A DNA stretch of 33,312 nucleotides, taken from an uncultured Candidatus Altimarinota bacterium. GTDB taxonomy: Bacteria > Patescibacteriota > Gracilibacteria > CAIRYL01. Shown piece by piece: positions 8,425 through 18,733 of the stretch. Below the pieces are notes generated by a model that saw nothing but the letters and a program-made list of their open reading frames with translations, did no database searches and was not told where the DNA came from. Within the stretch, counting starts at the first letter, position 1. Every line of letters starts with the position of its first letter. The stretch is taken from positions 1 through 33,312 of the forward strand of contig CAMZKZ010000042.1 of NCBI GenBank assembly GCA_947311645.1, written 5' to 3'. The position numbers were made by a program, and so were the translations under genes.

Positions 8425-11400
8425 ATGCCGAACGCATTACAAAAAGATTTGTTTACTCAAAAACCTACAAAGGTTGTGAATGGGCGATACTTTTTTTCGG
8501 AAAGTGAAGATGCGGAATATCTTCCAAATCTTATTCAGGTTCAGCTTGATTCATATGATGATTTCTTGAAAAATGGAATTCATGAAATGCTTCAAGAGAT
8601 TTCTCCGTTACAAGATTTTTCTGGAAAAAAAGTAGAGGTTCACTTTTTAAAGCATTCTTTAGAGGAAGCAAAAATTGATCCAGAAACTGCTAAACGGGAT
8701 AATCTTTCATATGAAGCAAATCTAAAAGTAGAGGTAAAGCTTGTTAACAAAGAAACTGGTGAAATTAAGCAACAAGAAGTATTTCTTGGGGTTATGCCAT
8801 TGATGACAGAAAAAGGAACATTTATTATAAATGGTATTGAGAGAGTTGTTGTAAACCAGATTGTTCGTTCTCCAGGTGCATTTTTCTCTCGAGTGCAAGG
8901 AGTTCCAGGTGCATTTGCAACGAAAATTATTCCTCGTCGAGGAGTATGGCTTGAAATTGAATCGGATAAAAAAGGATTGCTGTATGCAAAAATAGATAGA
9001 AAACGAAAATTTCCTGCAACACAATTAATGCGTATTTTTGGGTATGAAACCGATGCAGACATTATTGAAGCATTTGGTGATATGCATGAAGCAGATAGAG
9101 AGGTGTTATTGCAAACACTGGAAAAAGATTCTGCAAAAACTGTAGCAGAAGCGTATCAGTCAATTTATCGGAAAATTCGACCAGGAGATATGGCAACTGC
9201 GGAAAATGCAAAATCTCTTGTGGATTCGATGTTTTTTGATTTTCGAAAATATGACTTAGGTCCTATTGCTCGATATAAATTAAATAAACGATTTAATCTG
9301 GATAAATCAGATACTCGAGAAAATAGAATTTTCCAAATTTCTGATTTTCTTCCAATTATGAAGGAGTTAATTCAATTAACTGCAAAAACTGGAGGACAGG
9401 TAGATGATATTGATCATTTGCAAAATCGACGAATTCGAAGTGTTGGGGAATTAGTAATGAATAAATTTCGAGTTGGGTTGATGAGAGTTGATCGAATTGC
9501 AAAAGATAGAATGACTGTTGTTGATCTTGAAGCAATTACAGCTGTACAAATTGTGAATTCACGACCTATTACAGCGGCAATGCGAGAATTTTTTGCAAGT
9601 TCTCAATTGTCTCAATTTATGGATCAAATTAATCCTTTGGCAGAACTTGCGCATAAACGGCGTATTTCTACAATGGGACCTGGAGGGCTTTCTCGAGAGC
9701 GTGCAGGGTTTGATGTGCGAGATGTGCATTCGTCTCACTTTGGACGAATTTGTCCTATTGCAACTCCAGAGGGGCCAAATATTGGACTTGTTCTGCATTT
9801 TGCATCGTATGCAAAAGTAAATGAGTATGGGTTTATTACTACACCTCTGCAGAAGGTTAAAAATGAACTTCCGGTATCAGGTGATATAGTAGGAAGAATA
9901 CTTGGAGAAGATATTGCTGGAGGAAAAATTGGAGATGTAATAACAGAAGCACTTGCAAAAAATATTGTTTCTTCAGGGAAAGATATAGTGCGGTTACAAT
10001 CATTTGTAGATGGTGATATTCATTATTTAGATGCAGCAGAAGAAGAGTCAATTATTGTTGGTCAGCTTGCTGGAAATGTAGATGATTATGGAAATGTAAT
10101 AGGAACAATGATTGCTGCTCGTGTAAAAGGAGAAGCATCGTTGGTTCCTGTAGAATCAATTACTCATTTTGATATTTCGTCAAAACAAATTGTTTCGGAA
10201 ACAACAGCACTTATCCCATTTCTAGAAAATGATGATAATACGCGAGCATCGATGGGGTCGAACATGCAACGGCAAGCGGTTCCATTAGTATCTCCTCATT
10301 CTCCAATTGTTGGAACTGGTTTAGAGGGAGAAGTGGCAAGGGCTGCAGGTACTGCAATTGTTGCAGATGAAGACGGAGAAATTACTGATGTTGATGCACG
10401 AGAACTTACTGTTCAGTATGCTTCTGGAAAAAGAAGAACATATGAACTTCCAAATTATGTGCGGTCAAATCAAACAACATGTTTTCATTTTTCTCCATCT
10501 GTTTCAAAAGGGGATAGCGTAAAAAAAGGACAAACACTTATAAATGGAGCATCTACAGAGAATGGAGAATTGGCTCTTGGTCAAAATCTTCTTGTGGCAT
10601 ATATGACATGGGAGGGGTATAATTACGAAGATGCCATTATTATATCGGATAAGGTAGCACAAAAAGGGTTTTATGATTCAATTCATATTGAGAACTTTTC
10701 TATTGATATTCGAGAAACAAAACTTGGAAATGAGCAAGTAACACGAGATATTCCAAATGTTGGAGATGCAAAACTTGCAAATCTTGATGATGAAGGGATT
10801 ATTCGAGTTGGTTCTTGGGTAAATGATGGAGATATTTTAGTTGGGAAAATCACTCCAAAAGGAGAGGTTGAACTTACTCCAGAAGAGCAATTACTGCAGT
10901 CTATTTTTGGGGAAAAAGCAAAAGATGTACGAGATTCGTCGCTTCGTCTTCCAGGGGGAGAAGGAGGAAAAGTTATTGATATTCAAGTGTTTACAAAAGA
11001 AAAAGGACACGATTTACATCAAGGTGTATTAAAACAAATTCGTGTATATGTTGCACAAACACGAAAAATTCAAGTAGGAGATAAAATGGCAGGACGACAT
11101 GGAAATAAAGGGGTTATTTCAAAAATTGTTCCTCGAGAAGATATGCCATTTTTAGCAGATGGAACACATGTAGATATTATTTTGAATCCATTAGGGGTTT
11201 CGTCTCGTATGAATATTGGGCAAATTTTAGAAACACATTTAGGGCTTGTTGGAAATAAGCTTGGTATACGATTTGCAACTCCAGTATTGAATGGTATTAC
11301 ATCGGAAGAAATTAAACAGTTTTTAAAAGATGCTGATTTACCAGAAGATGGGAAATCACAATTATTTGATGGGAAAACAGGGGATCCATTTCAATTTAAA

Positions 11401-11925
11401 ACAACAATGGGGGTTACTTATATGATTAAGTTGAATCATCTTGTTGAAGATAAACTTCATGCTCGTTCTGTTGGGCCATATTCTATTGTGACGCAACAAC
11501 CTCTTGGAGGGAAAGCACAGCAAGGGGGGCAACGGTTTGGAGAAATGGAGGTATGGGCATTGGAAGCATATTCTGCATCACATATTCTTCAGGAAATGCT
11601 TACGATTAAATCTGATGATGTAGTGGGTCGTTCAAAAGCATATGAATCGATTGTGAAGGGATTACCTCTTGGAAAACCTTCTATTCCAGAGTCATTTAAT
11701 GTACTTCTTCATGAATTACGAGGTCTTGGATTAGAGGTTGATTTAGCAAATGAAGAGGATAAACCTGTAGACTTAGCTCTTGATGAGTTGTATACAGATG
11801 AAGAATCAGGAATTCCAGAAGAAGATAAAGTTTCTGAGTTAAAAACATCTCTTCATGAAACAGATGCGGAGATTGACTCGGAAGTGCATGGAGAAATTCC
11901 ATCTGCACAAGAGGGAGAGGTATAA
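8425..11925 (+). CDS. rpoB: DNA-directed RNA polymerase subunit beta
   Basis: 1166 aa with hallmark motifs, e.g. SSQLSQFMDQINPLAELAHKRRISTMGPGGLSRERAGFDVRDVHSSHFGRICPIATPEGPNIGL and GDKMAGRHGNKGVISKI. Confidence 0.99.
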   Translation: MPNALQKDLFTQKPTKVVNGRYFFSESEDAEYLPNLIQVQLDSYDDFLKNGIHEMLQEISPLQDFSGKKVEVHFLKHSLEEAKIDPETAKRDNLSYEANLKVEVKLVNKETGEIKQQEVFLGVMPLMTEKGTFIINGIERVVVNQIVRSPGAFFSRVQGVPGAFATKIIPRRGVWLEIESDKKGLLYAKIDRKRKFPATQLMRIFGYETDADIIEAFGDMHEADREVLLQTLEKDSAKTVAEAYQSIYRKIRPGDMATAENAKSLVDSMFFDFRKYDLGPIARYKLNKRFNLDKSDTRENRIFQISDFLPIMKELIQLTAKTGGQVDDIDHLQNRRIRSVGELVMNKFRVGLMRVDRIAKDRMTVVDLEAITAVQIVNSRPITAAMREFFASSQLSQFMDQINPLAELAHKRRISTMGPGGLSRERAGFDVRDVHSSHFGRICPIATPEGPNIGLVLHFASYAKVNEYGFITTPLQKVKNELPVSGDIVGRILGEDIAGGKIGDVITEALAKNIVSSGKDIVRLQSFVDGDIHYLDAAEEESIIVGQLAGNVDDYGNVIGTMIAARVKGEASLVPVESITHFDISSKQIVSETTALIPFLENDDNTRASMGSNMQRQAVPLVSPHSPIVGTGLEGEVARAAGTAIVADEDGEITDVDARELTVQYASGKRRTYELPNYVRSNQTTCFHFSPSVSKGDSVKKGQTLINGASTENGELALGQNLLVAYMTWEGYNYEDAIIISDKVAQKGFYDSIHIENFSIDIRETKLGNEQVTRDIPNVGDAKLANLDDEGIIRVGSWVNDGDILVGKITPKGEVELTPEEQLLQSIFGEKAKDVRDSSLRLPGGEGGKVIDIQVFTKEKGHDLHQGVLKQIRVYVAQTRKIQVGDKMAGRHGNKGVISKIVPREDMPFLADGTHVDIILNPLGVSSRMNIGQILETHLGLVGNKLGIRFATPVLNGITSEEIKQFLKDADLPEDGKSQLFDGKTGDPFQFKTTMGVTYMIKLNHLVEDKLHARSVGPYSIVTQQPLGGKAQQGGQRFGEMEVWALEAYSASHILQEMLTIKSDDVVGRSKAYESIVKGLPLGKPSIPESFNVLLHELRGLGLEVDLANEEDKPVDLALDELYTDEESGIPEEDKVSELKTSLHETDAEIDSEVHGEIPSAQEGEV

Positions 11926-11966
11926 TGAAGAGATGAGCACTATAAAAACTGTATATAATTCGTATT

Positions 11967-12356
11967 ATGAAACCCTTTAAAACAGTTAATTCGGTTACAC
12001 TTCTTGGGAAAATTTCAAGAAGTCCAGATCGTAAAACTATTACATCGGGGAGAAAGCTTGCAGTGTTTTCTCTTCAAACACAAAATGATGATATGTATTC
12101 ATCGTCGGAATTTCATAATATTGTTGCATGGGATGAGCTATCGGATATAGCAGAGTCATGTACGGTATCAGATACTGTTTATATTGAAGGCTGTATTAAA
12201 ACACGAAATTTTATAAATAAGCACAATATAAAAATTTTTAAAACAGAAATAATTGCTCAAAAAATAATAGTACTTTCTTCGAATGAAAAAAAAGGATTTA
12301 CAGCAGAGGAAGAAAAAACTTTTTTTTCTGCTTCTAAAAAAGACTTTTATTTATAA
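11967..12356 (+). CDS. ssb: Single-stranded DNA-binding protein (SSB-like OB fold)
   Basis: 129 aa: VNSVTLLGKISRSPDRKTITSGRKLAVFSLQTQ...SSEFHNIVAWDELSDIAESCTVSDTVYIEGCIKTRNF...KTEIIAQKIIVL follows the SSB pattern. Confidence 0.8.
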   Translation: MKPFKTVNSVTLLGKISRSPDRKTITSGRKLAVFSLQTQNDDMYSSSEFHNIVAWDELSDIAESCTVSDTVYIEGCIKTRNFINKHNIKIFKTEIIAQKIIVLSSNEKKGFTAEEEKTFFSASKKDFYL

Positions 12357-12407
12357 AAAAAATCTCAAAAAAATCTCAAAAAATATATTCTTAATAAAAA
12401 TTGTTGT

Positions 12408-15400
12408 ATGAAACAAATTGATAATGACTTTGCGTCAATTTCTTTGAAAATTGCGTCACCAGAATTGATTCATGAATGGTCTCATGGAGAAGTTACAAAA
12501 CCAGAAACTATTAATTATCGAACACAGCGTCCAGAGCTTGATGGATTGTTTTGTGAGAGAATTTTTGGTCCTTCAAAAAACTACGAATGTTATTGTGGTA
12601 AATATAAACGAATTCGGTATAAAGGAATTACATGTGAAAAATGTGGAGTTGAAGTAACGAAATCTATAGTTCGTCGAGAAAGAATGGGGCATATTGATTT
12701 ATGTGTTCCTGTTTCTCATACATGGTATGTTCGGTCTACTCCTTCACGGATTGGTATTGCTTTAGATTTACCTGTAAAAACACTTGAGCAAATTTTATAT
12801 TTTGCATCGTATATCATTACAAATGTTGATGAATCGGAACGAGAAAATGTAAAACTTGACTTGATGAATCAAGCAAAACAGGCAAAGAAAGATATTCAAA
12901 ATACATTTAAAAATGAAGAAGTTCGAGTGCAAGCAGAAATTCGAGATGGAAATCTTAATAATTCTGATTTAGAAAAATTACAATCAGATTTTGCAGATCG
13001 TTTAGAAGAGCTACAAGAAGCTATGAAACAGGCAGAAATAGAATTGGAAAAAGTTCAAGTACGATCGGTTATATCAGAAATTGAATACCGAAATTTAAGT
13101 ATGAAGTTTGGTCATATTTTTACAGCAGGAACAGGTGCAGAAGCTGTAAAAATCCTTTTAGAACAGGTTGATATTGATGCAGAGCTTGAATTGTTGCGAG
13201 AGCAACAACCTGCTGCGACAGGGCAAAAACAGGTAAAAATTATTCGAAATATTCAATTTTTTGAATCACTTAAAAAATCTGGTATTCGTCCAGAATGGAT
13301 GCTTATTACAACGCTTTCGGTAATTCCACCTGATTTACGGCCGATGGTGCAGTTAGATGGTGGGCGATTTGCAGCATCAGATTTAAATGATTTATATCGA
13401 AGAATTATTAACCGTAATAATCGATTAAAACGATTATTATCGATTGGAGCACCAGAAGTAATTTGTCGAAATGAAAAACGAATGCTTCAGGAAGCTGTTG
13501 ATACACTTTTAAATAATTCACCTCGATCTGGTCGAGTTGCCTTTGCGTCTGATAAAAGACAATTAAAATCTCTTTCAGATATGTTGAAAGGAAAACAAGG
13601 ACGATTTCGTCAAAATCTTTTAGGGAAACGAGTTGATTACTCTGGTCGATCTGTAATTGTTGTTGGTCCACAGTTAAAACTTCATCAATGTGGTATTCCA
13701 AAAAAAATGGGATTAAAATTATTTAAACCATTTGTAATTGGGGCATTAATTCAAAATGAATATACTCATAATGTAAAAGGAGCAGAAAAAATTATTGCTT
13801 CAAATGCAGAAATTGTATGGGATTTATTAGAAGAAATTATTTCTGATAAATATGTTTTATTAAATCGAGCACCAACTCTTCATAGATTAGGTATTCAAGC
13901 ATTTTCTCCAGTGTTAATTGAGGGACGAGCGATTCAAATTCATCCACTTGTGTGTGCTGCATATAATGCGGATTTTGATGGGGATCAAATGGCGGTTCAT
14001 CTTCCTTTATCTGAAGAAGCACAAAAAGAAGCAAAAGAATTGATGCTTGCATCTACAAATATTTTAAAATTATCAGCAGGAGATCCTATTATTACTCCGA
14101 GTCAAGATATGGTTCTTGGGTCATATTACATTACGACTATTCATGATAATAGAAAAGGTGAGGGAAATGTATATGGTTCGATGGAAGAAGCAAAATATGC
14201 ATATGATACAGGGCATTTAGATATGCAAGCACGAATTTCTCTTCGATTGAATGGTGAAATCATTGAAAATACTTCATATGGTAGAGCAGTATTTAATGCA
14301 ATTATTCCAGAAGAACTCGGATATAGAAATGAGATATTTAAAAATAAAACAATTCATAATCTTTTTACAGAAATTTTTGAAACAGTTTCTCCTGATCGAG
14401 TTGTAGAATTTGCGGATAATATTAAAGAATTAGGATTTAAATATTCAACAAAATCTGGGTTATCTATTGGTATGGATGATATGGTTGTTCCAGAAGAACG
14501 GCATGCAGTATTAGATACATCAACACAATTGCTAGAAAAAGTAACAGATGCGTATACAAAAGGTCTTCTTTCTGATGAAGAACGATATACTCATTCAATT
14601 AAAATTTGGGCTGATGCAAAAATTAAAATCTCAGATTCAATGGTTACAGAGTTTAAGAAAAATCCAGAAAATCATATTTATTATATGATTGACTCTGGAG
14701 CTCGAGGGAACTGGGGGCAAATTACTCAAATGTGTGGGATGAAAGGTTTGGTAGCAAATCCGGGAGGACGAACTATTGAGCTTCCTATTAAATCAAATTT
14801 AAAAGGAGGATTTTCTATTGTAGAGTACTTTATTGCAACCCATGGGGGACGAAAAGGGAAATCTGATACAGCCTTAAAAACAGCAGAAGCAGGGTACTTA
14901 ACTCGTCGTCTTGTAGATTCTGTTCAAGATACAATTATTAGAGAAGAAGATTGTGGAAATAACTATCCATATATTGTAACACGAGAAGATGCAAAATTAT
15001 TAGGAGTAACATTTGATCAACGGCTTCTTGGGCGACATCTTGTAGAAGATTTAGCAGATAATGATGGAGAACTTATAGGTGTGCGAAATCAAGAAATTGA
15101 TAGAGCAATGTTGAAAGTTATTAATGAAAAAGAAGTAAATACTGTTAAAATTCGAGCAATTCTTGACTGTACTGTAGAAAAAGGAGTGTGTCAAAAATGT
15201 TATGGTCGAGATTTAGGAGATGATAAACATGTGAAAATTGGTACACCAGTTGGAATTATTGCTGCACAATCAATTGGGGAACCAGGAACACAGCTTACTA
15301 TGCGAACATTCCATATGGGAGGGGTTGCTGATGCTGGAAATGATATTACGCAAGGTCTTTCGCGAGTAGAAGAATTATTTGAAGCACGAAATCCAAAAAC

Positions 15401-16277
15401 ACCTGCTATTTTGTCAAAAATTAATGGAAAAGTGCGATTTGAAAGAAATAATAAATCGGTTACTATTTACATTGAAGCACAAGAAAAAGGAGAGGATGTG
15501 TATCCTATTACTCCTCTTATGAAAATATTAGTTTCAGAAGGAGATGTAGTAAAATCTGGAAAAATTCTTGCGAAAGGAACAACTATTATTCGAGCAAATT
15601 ATCCAGGGACAATAGAAAAAGTTTCAGAAAATGAAATTATTGTAAAACATGATGAGAAAATTTCTGATCAATATGAATTTAATGGAAATGAAAACTTCTT
15701 AGTAGAAGATGGAGATTTTATACAATCGGGAGATCCTTTAATTTCTGGACATTTTAATCTTCGAGAATTATTACAACAAACAGATTTCGCAACGGTACAA
15801 CGATATATTACACGAGAAATTCAAGGAATTTATGCATCACAAGGGCAAACAATTCATGATAAACATATGGAGGTAATTGTGCGAGAAATGTTTTCTAGAG
15901 TACGAATTATTGATAAAGGGGAGTATTCTGATTTGGTAAATGGAGAACTTACAGATTATTATAAAGTTCTTCGATTTATTACAGATAATCCAGATAAGAA
16001 AGCTCCAGTATTTGAACGACAACTTCTTGGGCTTACACGAAGTGCTTTAACAACTGATTCATGGTTGTCTGCGGCATCGTTCCAAGAAACAATTCGAGTA
16101 TTGGTAGATGCATCTATTTCAGGGAAAAAAGATACATTACATGGTCTAAAAGAAAATGTAATTATTGGGAAATTAATTCCTGCGGGAGAAGTGTTTCGAA
16201 AAAAATATGAAAAAGAGAAACTAAAAAAAGCTGAAGTTCTTTCAAAGGCAGAAGATAGTGTTTCTGAAGATGTGTAA
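12408..16277 (+). CDS. rpoC: DNA-directed RNA polymerase subunit beta'
   Basis: 1289 aa with the Zn-finger CYCGKYKRIRYKGITCEKCGVEV, catalytic YNADFDGDQMAVH, and GIIAAQSIGEPGTQLTMRTFHMGGVA. Confidence 0.99.
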   Translation: MKQIDNDFASISLKIASPELIHEWSHGEVTKPETINYRTQRPELDGLFCERIFGPSKNYECYCGKYKRIRYKGITCEKCGVEVTKSIVRRERMGHIDLCVPVSHTWYVRSTPSRIGIALDLPVKTLEQILYFASYIITNVDESERENVKLDLMNQAKQAKKDIQNTFKNEEVRVQAEIRDGNLNNSDLEKLQSDFADRLEELQEAMKQAEIELEKVQVRSVISEIEYRNLSMKFGHIFTAGTGAEAVKILLEQVDIDAELELLREQQPAATGQKQVKIIRNIQFFESLKKSGIRPEWMLITTLSVIPPDLRPMVQLDGGRFAASDLNDLYRRIINRNNRLKRLLSIGAPEVICRNEKRMLQEAVDTLLNNSPRSGRVAFASDKRQLKSLSDMLKGKQGRFRQNLLGKRVDYSGRSVIVVGPQLKLHQCGIPKKMGLKLFKPFVIGALIQNEYTHNVKGAEKIIASNAEIVWDLLEEIISDKYVLLNRAPTLHRLGIQAFSPVLIEGRAIQIHPLVCAAYNADFDGDQMAVHLPLSEEAQKEAKELMLASTNILKLSAGDPIITPSQDMVLGSYYITTIHDNRKGEGNVYGSMEEAKYAYDTGHLDMQARISLRLNGEIIENTSYGRAVFNAIIPEELGYRNEIFKNKTIHNLFTEIFETVSPDRVVEFADNIKELGFKYSTKSGLSIGMDDMVVPEERHAVLDTSTQLLEKVTDAYTKGLLSDEERYTHSIKIWADAKIKISDSMVTEFKKNPENHIYYMIDSGARGNWGQITQMCGMKGLVANPGGRTIELPIKSNLKGGFSIVEYFIATHGGRKGKSDTALKTAEAGYLTRRLVDSVQDTIIREEDCGNNYPYIVTREDAKLLGVTFDQRLLGRHLVEDLADNDGELIGVRNQEIDRAMLKVINEKEVNTVKIRAILDCTVEKGVCQKCYGRDLGDDKHVKIGTPVGIIAAQSIGEPGTQLTMRTFHMGGVADAGNDITQGLSRVEELFEARNPKTPAILSKINGKVRFERNNKSVTIYIEAQEKGEDVYPITPLMKILVSEGDVVKSGKILAKGTTIIRANYPGTIEKVSENEIIVKHDEKISDQYEFNGNENFLVEDGDFIQSGDPLISGHFNLRELLQQTDFATVQRYITREIQGIYASQGQTIHDKHMEVIVREMFSRVRIIDKGEYSDLVNGELTDYYKVLRFITDNPDKKAPVFERQLLGLTRSALTTDSWLSAASFQETIRVLVDASISGKKDTLHGLKENVIIGKLIPAGEVFRKKYEKEKLKKAEVLSKAEDSVSEDV

Positions 16278-16321
16278 AACATTGTAAATATTTTCATGAG
16301 ATGAAGAACTGCTGGAAAAAT

Positions 16322-16358
16322 AAAAAAAATAATACCAACTCTGGTATTATTTTTTTTT
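16322..16358 (+). terminator. Intrinsic terminator after rpoC
   Basis: aaaaaaaataatacca actc tggtattatttttttt, about 16-bp stem with T-run. Confidence 0.85.
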
Positions 16359-16392
16359 ACTATCCTATTTGTATCCGAAAAAATAGTGTACA

Positions 16393-16425
16393 AAAAAACC
16401 TCTCAATAAAATTGAAAGGTTTTTT
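16393..16425. terminator. Hairpin with flanking A/T tracts, probably terminator of the minus-strand tRNA-Asn
   Basis: aaaaaacct c tcaat aaa attga a aggtttttt. Symmetric A/T tracts make it potentially bidirectional. Confidence 0.7.
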
Positions 16426-16438
16426 ATAGTATAAAAGT

Positions 16439-16513
16439 TGGCTCCCCGGACTAGATTCGAACTAGTGACCTAACGGTTAACAGCCGTGTGCTCTACCACT
16501 GAGCTACCGAGGA
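16439..16513 (-). tRNA. tRNA-Asn (anticodon GTT), CCA encoded
   Basis: Reverse complement: tcctcggtagctcagtggtagagcacacggctGTTaaccgttaggtcactagttcgaatctagtccggggagcca folds as a standard cloverleaf. Confidence 0.97.
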
Positions 16514-16653
16514 ATATTCCTTTTATAGCTGATAGATTTTACAGTATAATAGAATGGAGAATCAAGCTATTTTTATATTTTTATAGAATATTGAGAGAGA
16601 ATATATTTACTAAAAAATAAAATATTGTATAGTAAAAAAACTATAGTATCTTT

Positions 16654-18039
16654 TTAATCAGATCCTTTTCCAATAAGCAGTACAATTGGTGTTTTAAAAA
16701 ATATTTTGAGATCAAGCCAGATATTCATATTTTCACAATAGTATGAGTCAAGAAAAATTTCTCTTTGAAATGATAAATCACTTCTTCCTGAAACTTGAGA
16801 GAGCCCAGAAATTCCTGGTTTAATTGATAAAATTCGTCGTTGAGAAAGTGTGTATTGTTCAATTTCTGATGGTAGGTGAGGGCGAGGTCCAATTAACGAC
16901 ATATCACCTTTTATAACATTCCATAGTTGTGGAAGTTCGTCTATAGAAGTTCTTCGAATAAATTTTCCAAAAGCAGTAATTCGTGGGTCATTTTTTATTT
17001 TAAAGAGTGGGCCTTTTCTTTGATTCTGTTCTAAAAGTGTATCTTTTATTTTATCTGCATTTACTATCATCGATCGAAATTTGTAAATCGTAAAAAGCTG
17101 TCCATTTTTTCCTACTCGTTGCGATGCATAAATAATATGTGTTCGAAGTTTATACGCAACAAAAAGAAAAAGAGGAGAGAGGAGTATGAGTAAAATACTA
17201 CTAATTATAATATCAAAAAATCGTTTAAGCGCAAAAAACCAATAGTTTTGTTTAATATGTGTATGTGTTGTGAGTGGAATATCTTCTATGGTATTAAAAT
17301 ACGAATGTCCTAAAAATTCTTGAGAGTGGTGAGGAATAATATGAAGATGAAATCCTTTTTCTGCAGAGAGCACTTTTATATGTTCTCTGTATGTAAATGT
17401 TTCTCTGTCTTTTCCATCGGTGAAAAAAATATCTGTAAGTTGTGTTGTGTTACTATCTAAAAAGTCTAAAAAATCTATTGATGTTCCAGAAAAGCAAAGA
17501 GAGTATTTAGGGTTATTATCAAAGATTTGTAAGAGCTGTTCTCTTCCTTTTTCATTGCTGATAATTGCAATATTTTTTTTAATAATAAAATATTTTTCAA
17601 AGATTACTCGAAGAAGAAATCGAAAAAATAGTCCAATTATTCCGGTAAAAAGCATTGCTTGTGCAAGCATTACTCTTGAAAAAATAAGTTCATGAAAAAC
17701 AAGAGCATATACAGCAATAATACTCATTCCCCATAATATAATTCCCCATATATATTTCCCTATAACATTCCATGAAAAATATTGAATGGTATGGTGTTTT
17801 TTATTATATGAATACAGTGACAGAGAGAAGAGAATACCAATAAAGCCCACTGCAGAAATAAGTGTAAAATTAAGAAAAAAAACTTTATTTGGTAAATTTT
17901 CTACAGGGAAATAATACGCACTATTTGGAATTAAATCAGTAATTGGGCGTATAAAATATGCTAGTATCCATGCACTGGTTACAGAGATGCTATCTGTAAC
18001 AATTCGAGTAAATCCTTGAAAAAATTCTTTTTTATGCAT
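16654..18039 (-). CDS. Undecaprenyl-phosphate sugar phosphotransferase (WbaP/exopolysaccharide polyprenyl glycosylphosphotransferase family)
   Basis: N-terminal TM helices. C-terminal catalytic domain [22 protein letters not shown]...[15 protein letters not shown]...[36 protein letters not shown]...[20 protein letters not shown]. Confidence 0.92.
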   Translation of the reverse strand: MHKKEFFQGFTRIVTDSISVTSAWILAYFIRPITDLIPNSAYYFPVENLPNKVFFLNFTLISAVGFIGILFSLSLYSYNKKHHTIQYFSWNVIGKYIWGIILWGMSIIAVYALVFHELIFSRVMLAQAMLFTGIIGLFFRFLLRVIFEKYFIIKKNIAIISNEKGREQLLQIFDNNPKYSLCFSGTSIDFLDFLDSNTTQLTDIFFTDGKDRETFTYREHIKVLSAEKGFHLHIIPHHSQEFLGHSYFNTIEDIPLTTHTHIKQNYWFFALKRFFDIIISSILLILLSPLFLFVAYKLRTHIIYASQRVGKNGQLFTIYKFRSMIVNADKIKDTLLEQNQRKGPLFKIKNDPRITAFGKFIRRTSIDELPQLWNVIKGDMSLIGPRPHLPSEIEQYTLSQRRILSIKPGISGLSQVSGRSDLSFQREIFLDSYYCENMNIWLDLKIFFKTPIVLLIGKGSD

Positions 18040-18193
18040 AGGTATATATAAGTTTCTCTCTTGTTTATTATACAGTAAAAAAATATAAAAAATAACTATA
18101 TTTCAATTTTTATTTTATTTATACTAATATAGATAGTGATACAGAGAATTATACATCTAATGATAGAGGTGAAGAGATTTAATACTAAAAAAC

Positions 18194-18730
18194 ATGAATA
18201 TATATGGGAAAATAGGGTTTGTTGTATGTACGACACTTATAGGAAGTCTGTTTGGGTTTCAAAAAAGTAATTCGGAAATCAGTACGGTAAATTATGAAAC
18301 GGTTCTCTTTGCTACAGTTTTAAGTAGTGATGCGGATTCAAGTGTAGAAGAAAAAGAAGCATCGTCTCATTTTTTTTCTGAAGCAATTTTAGGTTGGACA
18401 CTTTCTCCTTATTTTAAAGAAGAGGTAGGGTTTTCATTTTCGGGAAGAAAGCAAGAAAGAGGAAATATTATTTTTGAATTTACCTCGACTACAGAAGAAA
18501 AAGCTGATGAAAAAACACAGAAATTTATTACAACTTTGGCAGATAAACTTACAAAATATAACGAAAGAGCAGTAACACAATTTGATATTTTGCTTGATCC
18601 TGCATTTACAACTGTAAAAAACCCTCATAAAAGTTTTTGGACAATGGGAGGTGGGATTGCTGGATTTTTCTTTGGATTATTTCTTGTGGAAGTGTATATC
18701 TTTCTACGACAGAAAAAAGAAAAAAAATAG
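18194..18730 (+). CDS. Small Wzz-like (chain-length determinant-like) membrane protein
   Basis: 178 aa with an N-terminal TM (IGFVVCTTLIGSLFGF), a soluble middle, and a C-terminal TM after NPHKSFWTMGGGIAGFFFGLFLVEVYIFLRQKK. The topology resembles Wzz; sequence support is weak. Confidence 0.5.
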   Translation: MNIYGKIGFVVCTTLIGSLFGFQKSNSEISTVNYETVLFATVLSSDADSSVEEKEASSHFFSEAILGWTLSPYFKEEVGFSFSGRKQERGNIIFEFTSTTEEKADEKTQKFITTLADKLTKYNERAVTQFDILLDPAFTTVKNPHKSFWTMGGGIAGFFFGLFLVEVYIFLRQKKEKK

Positions 18731-18733
18731 TTG

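Noticed and set aside
12301-12350. A-rich/T-rich inverted sequence at the ssb 3' end as a terminator
   Set aside because: It lies inside the ssb coding sequence with an imperfect stem, and is followed closely by rpoC.
8425-16277. Alternative genetic code with UGA = Gly (code 25)
   Set aside because: rpoB and rpoC read through with GGN glycines and no in-frame TGA, so the standard bacterial code suffices.
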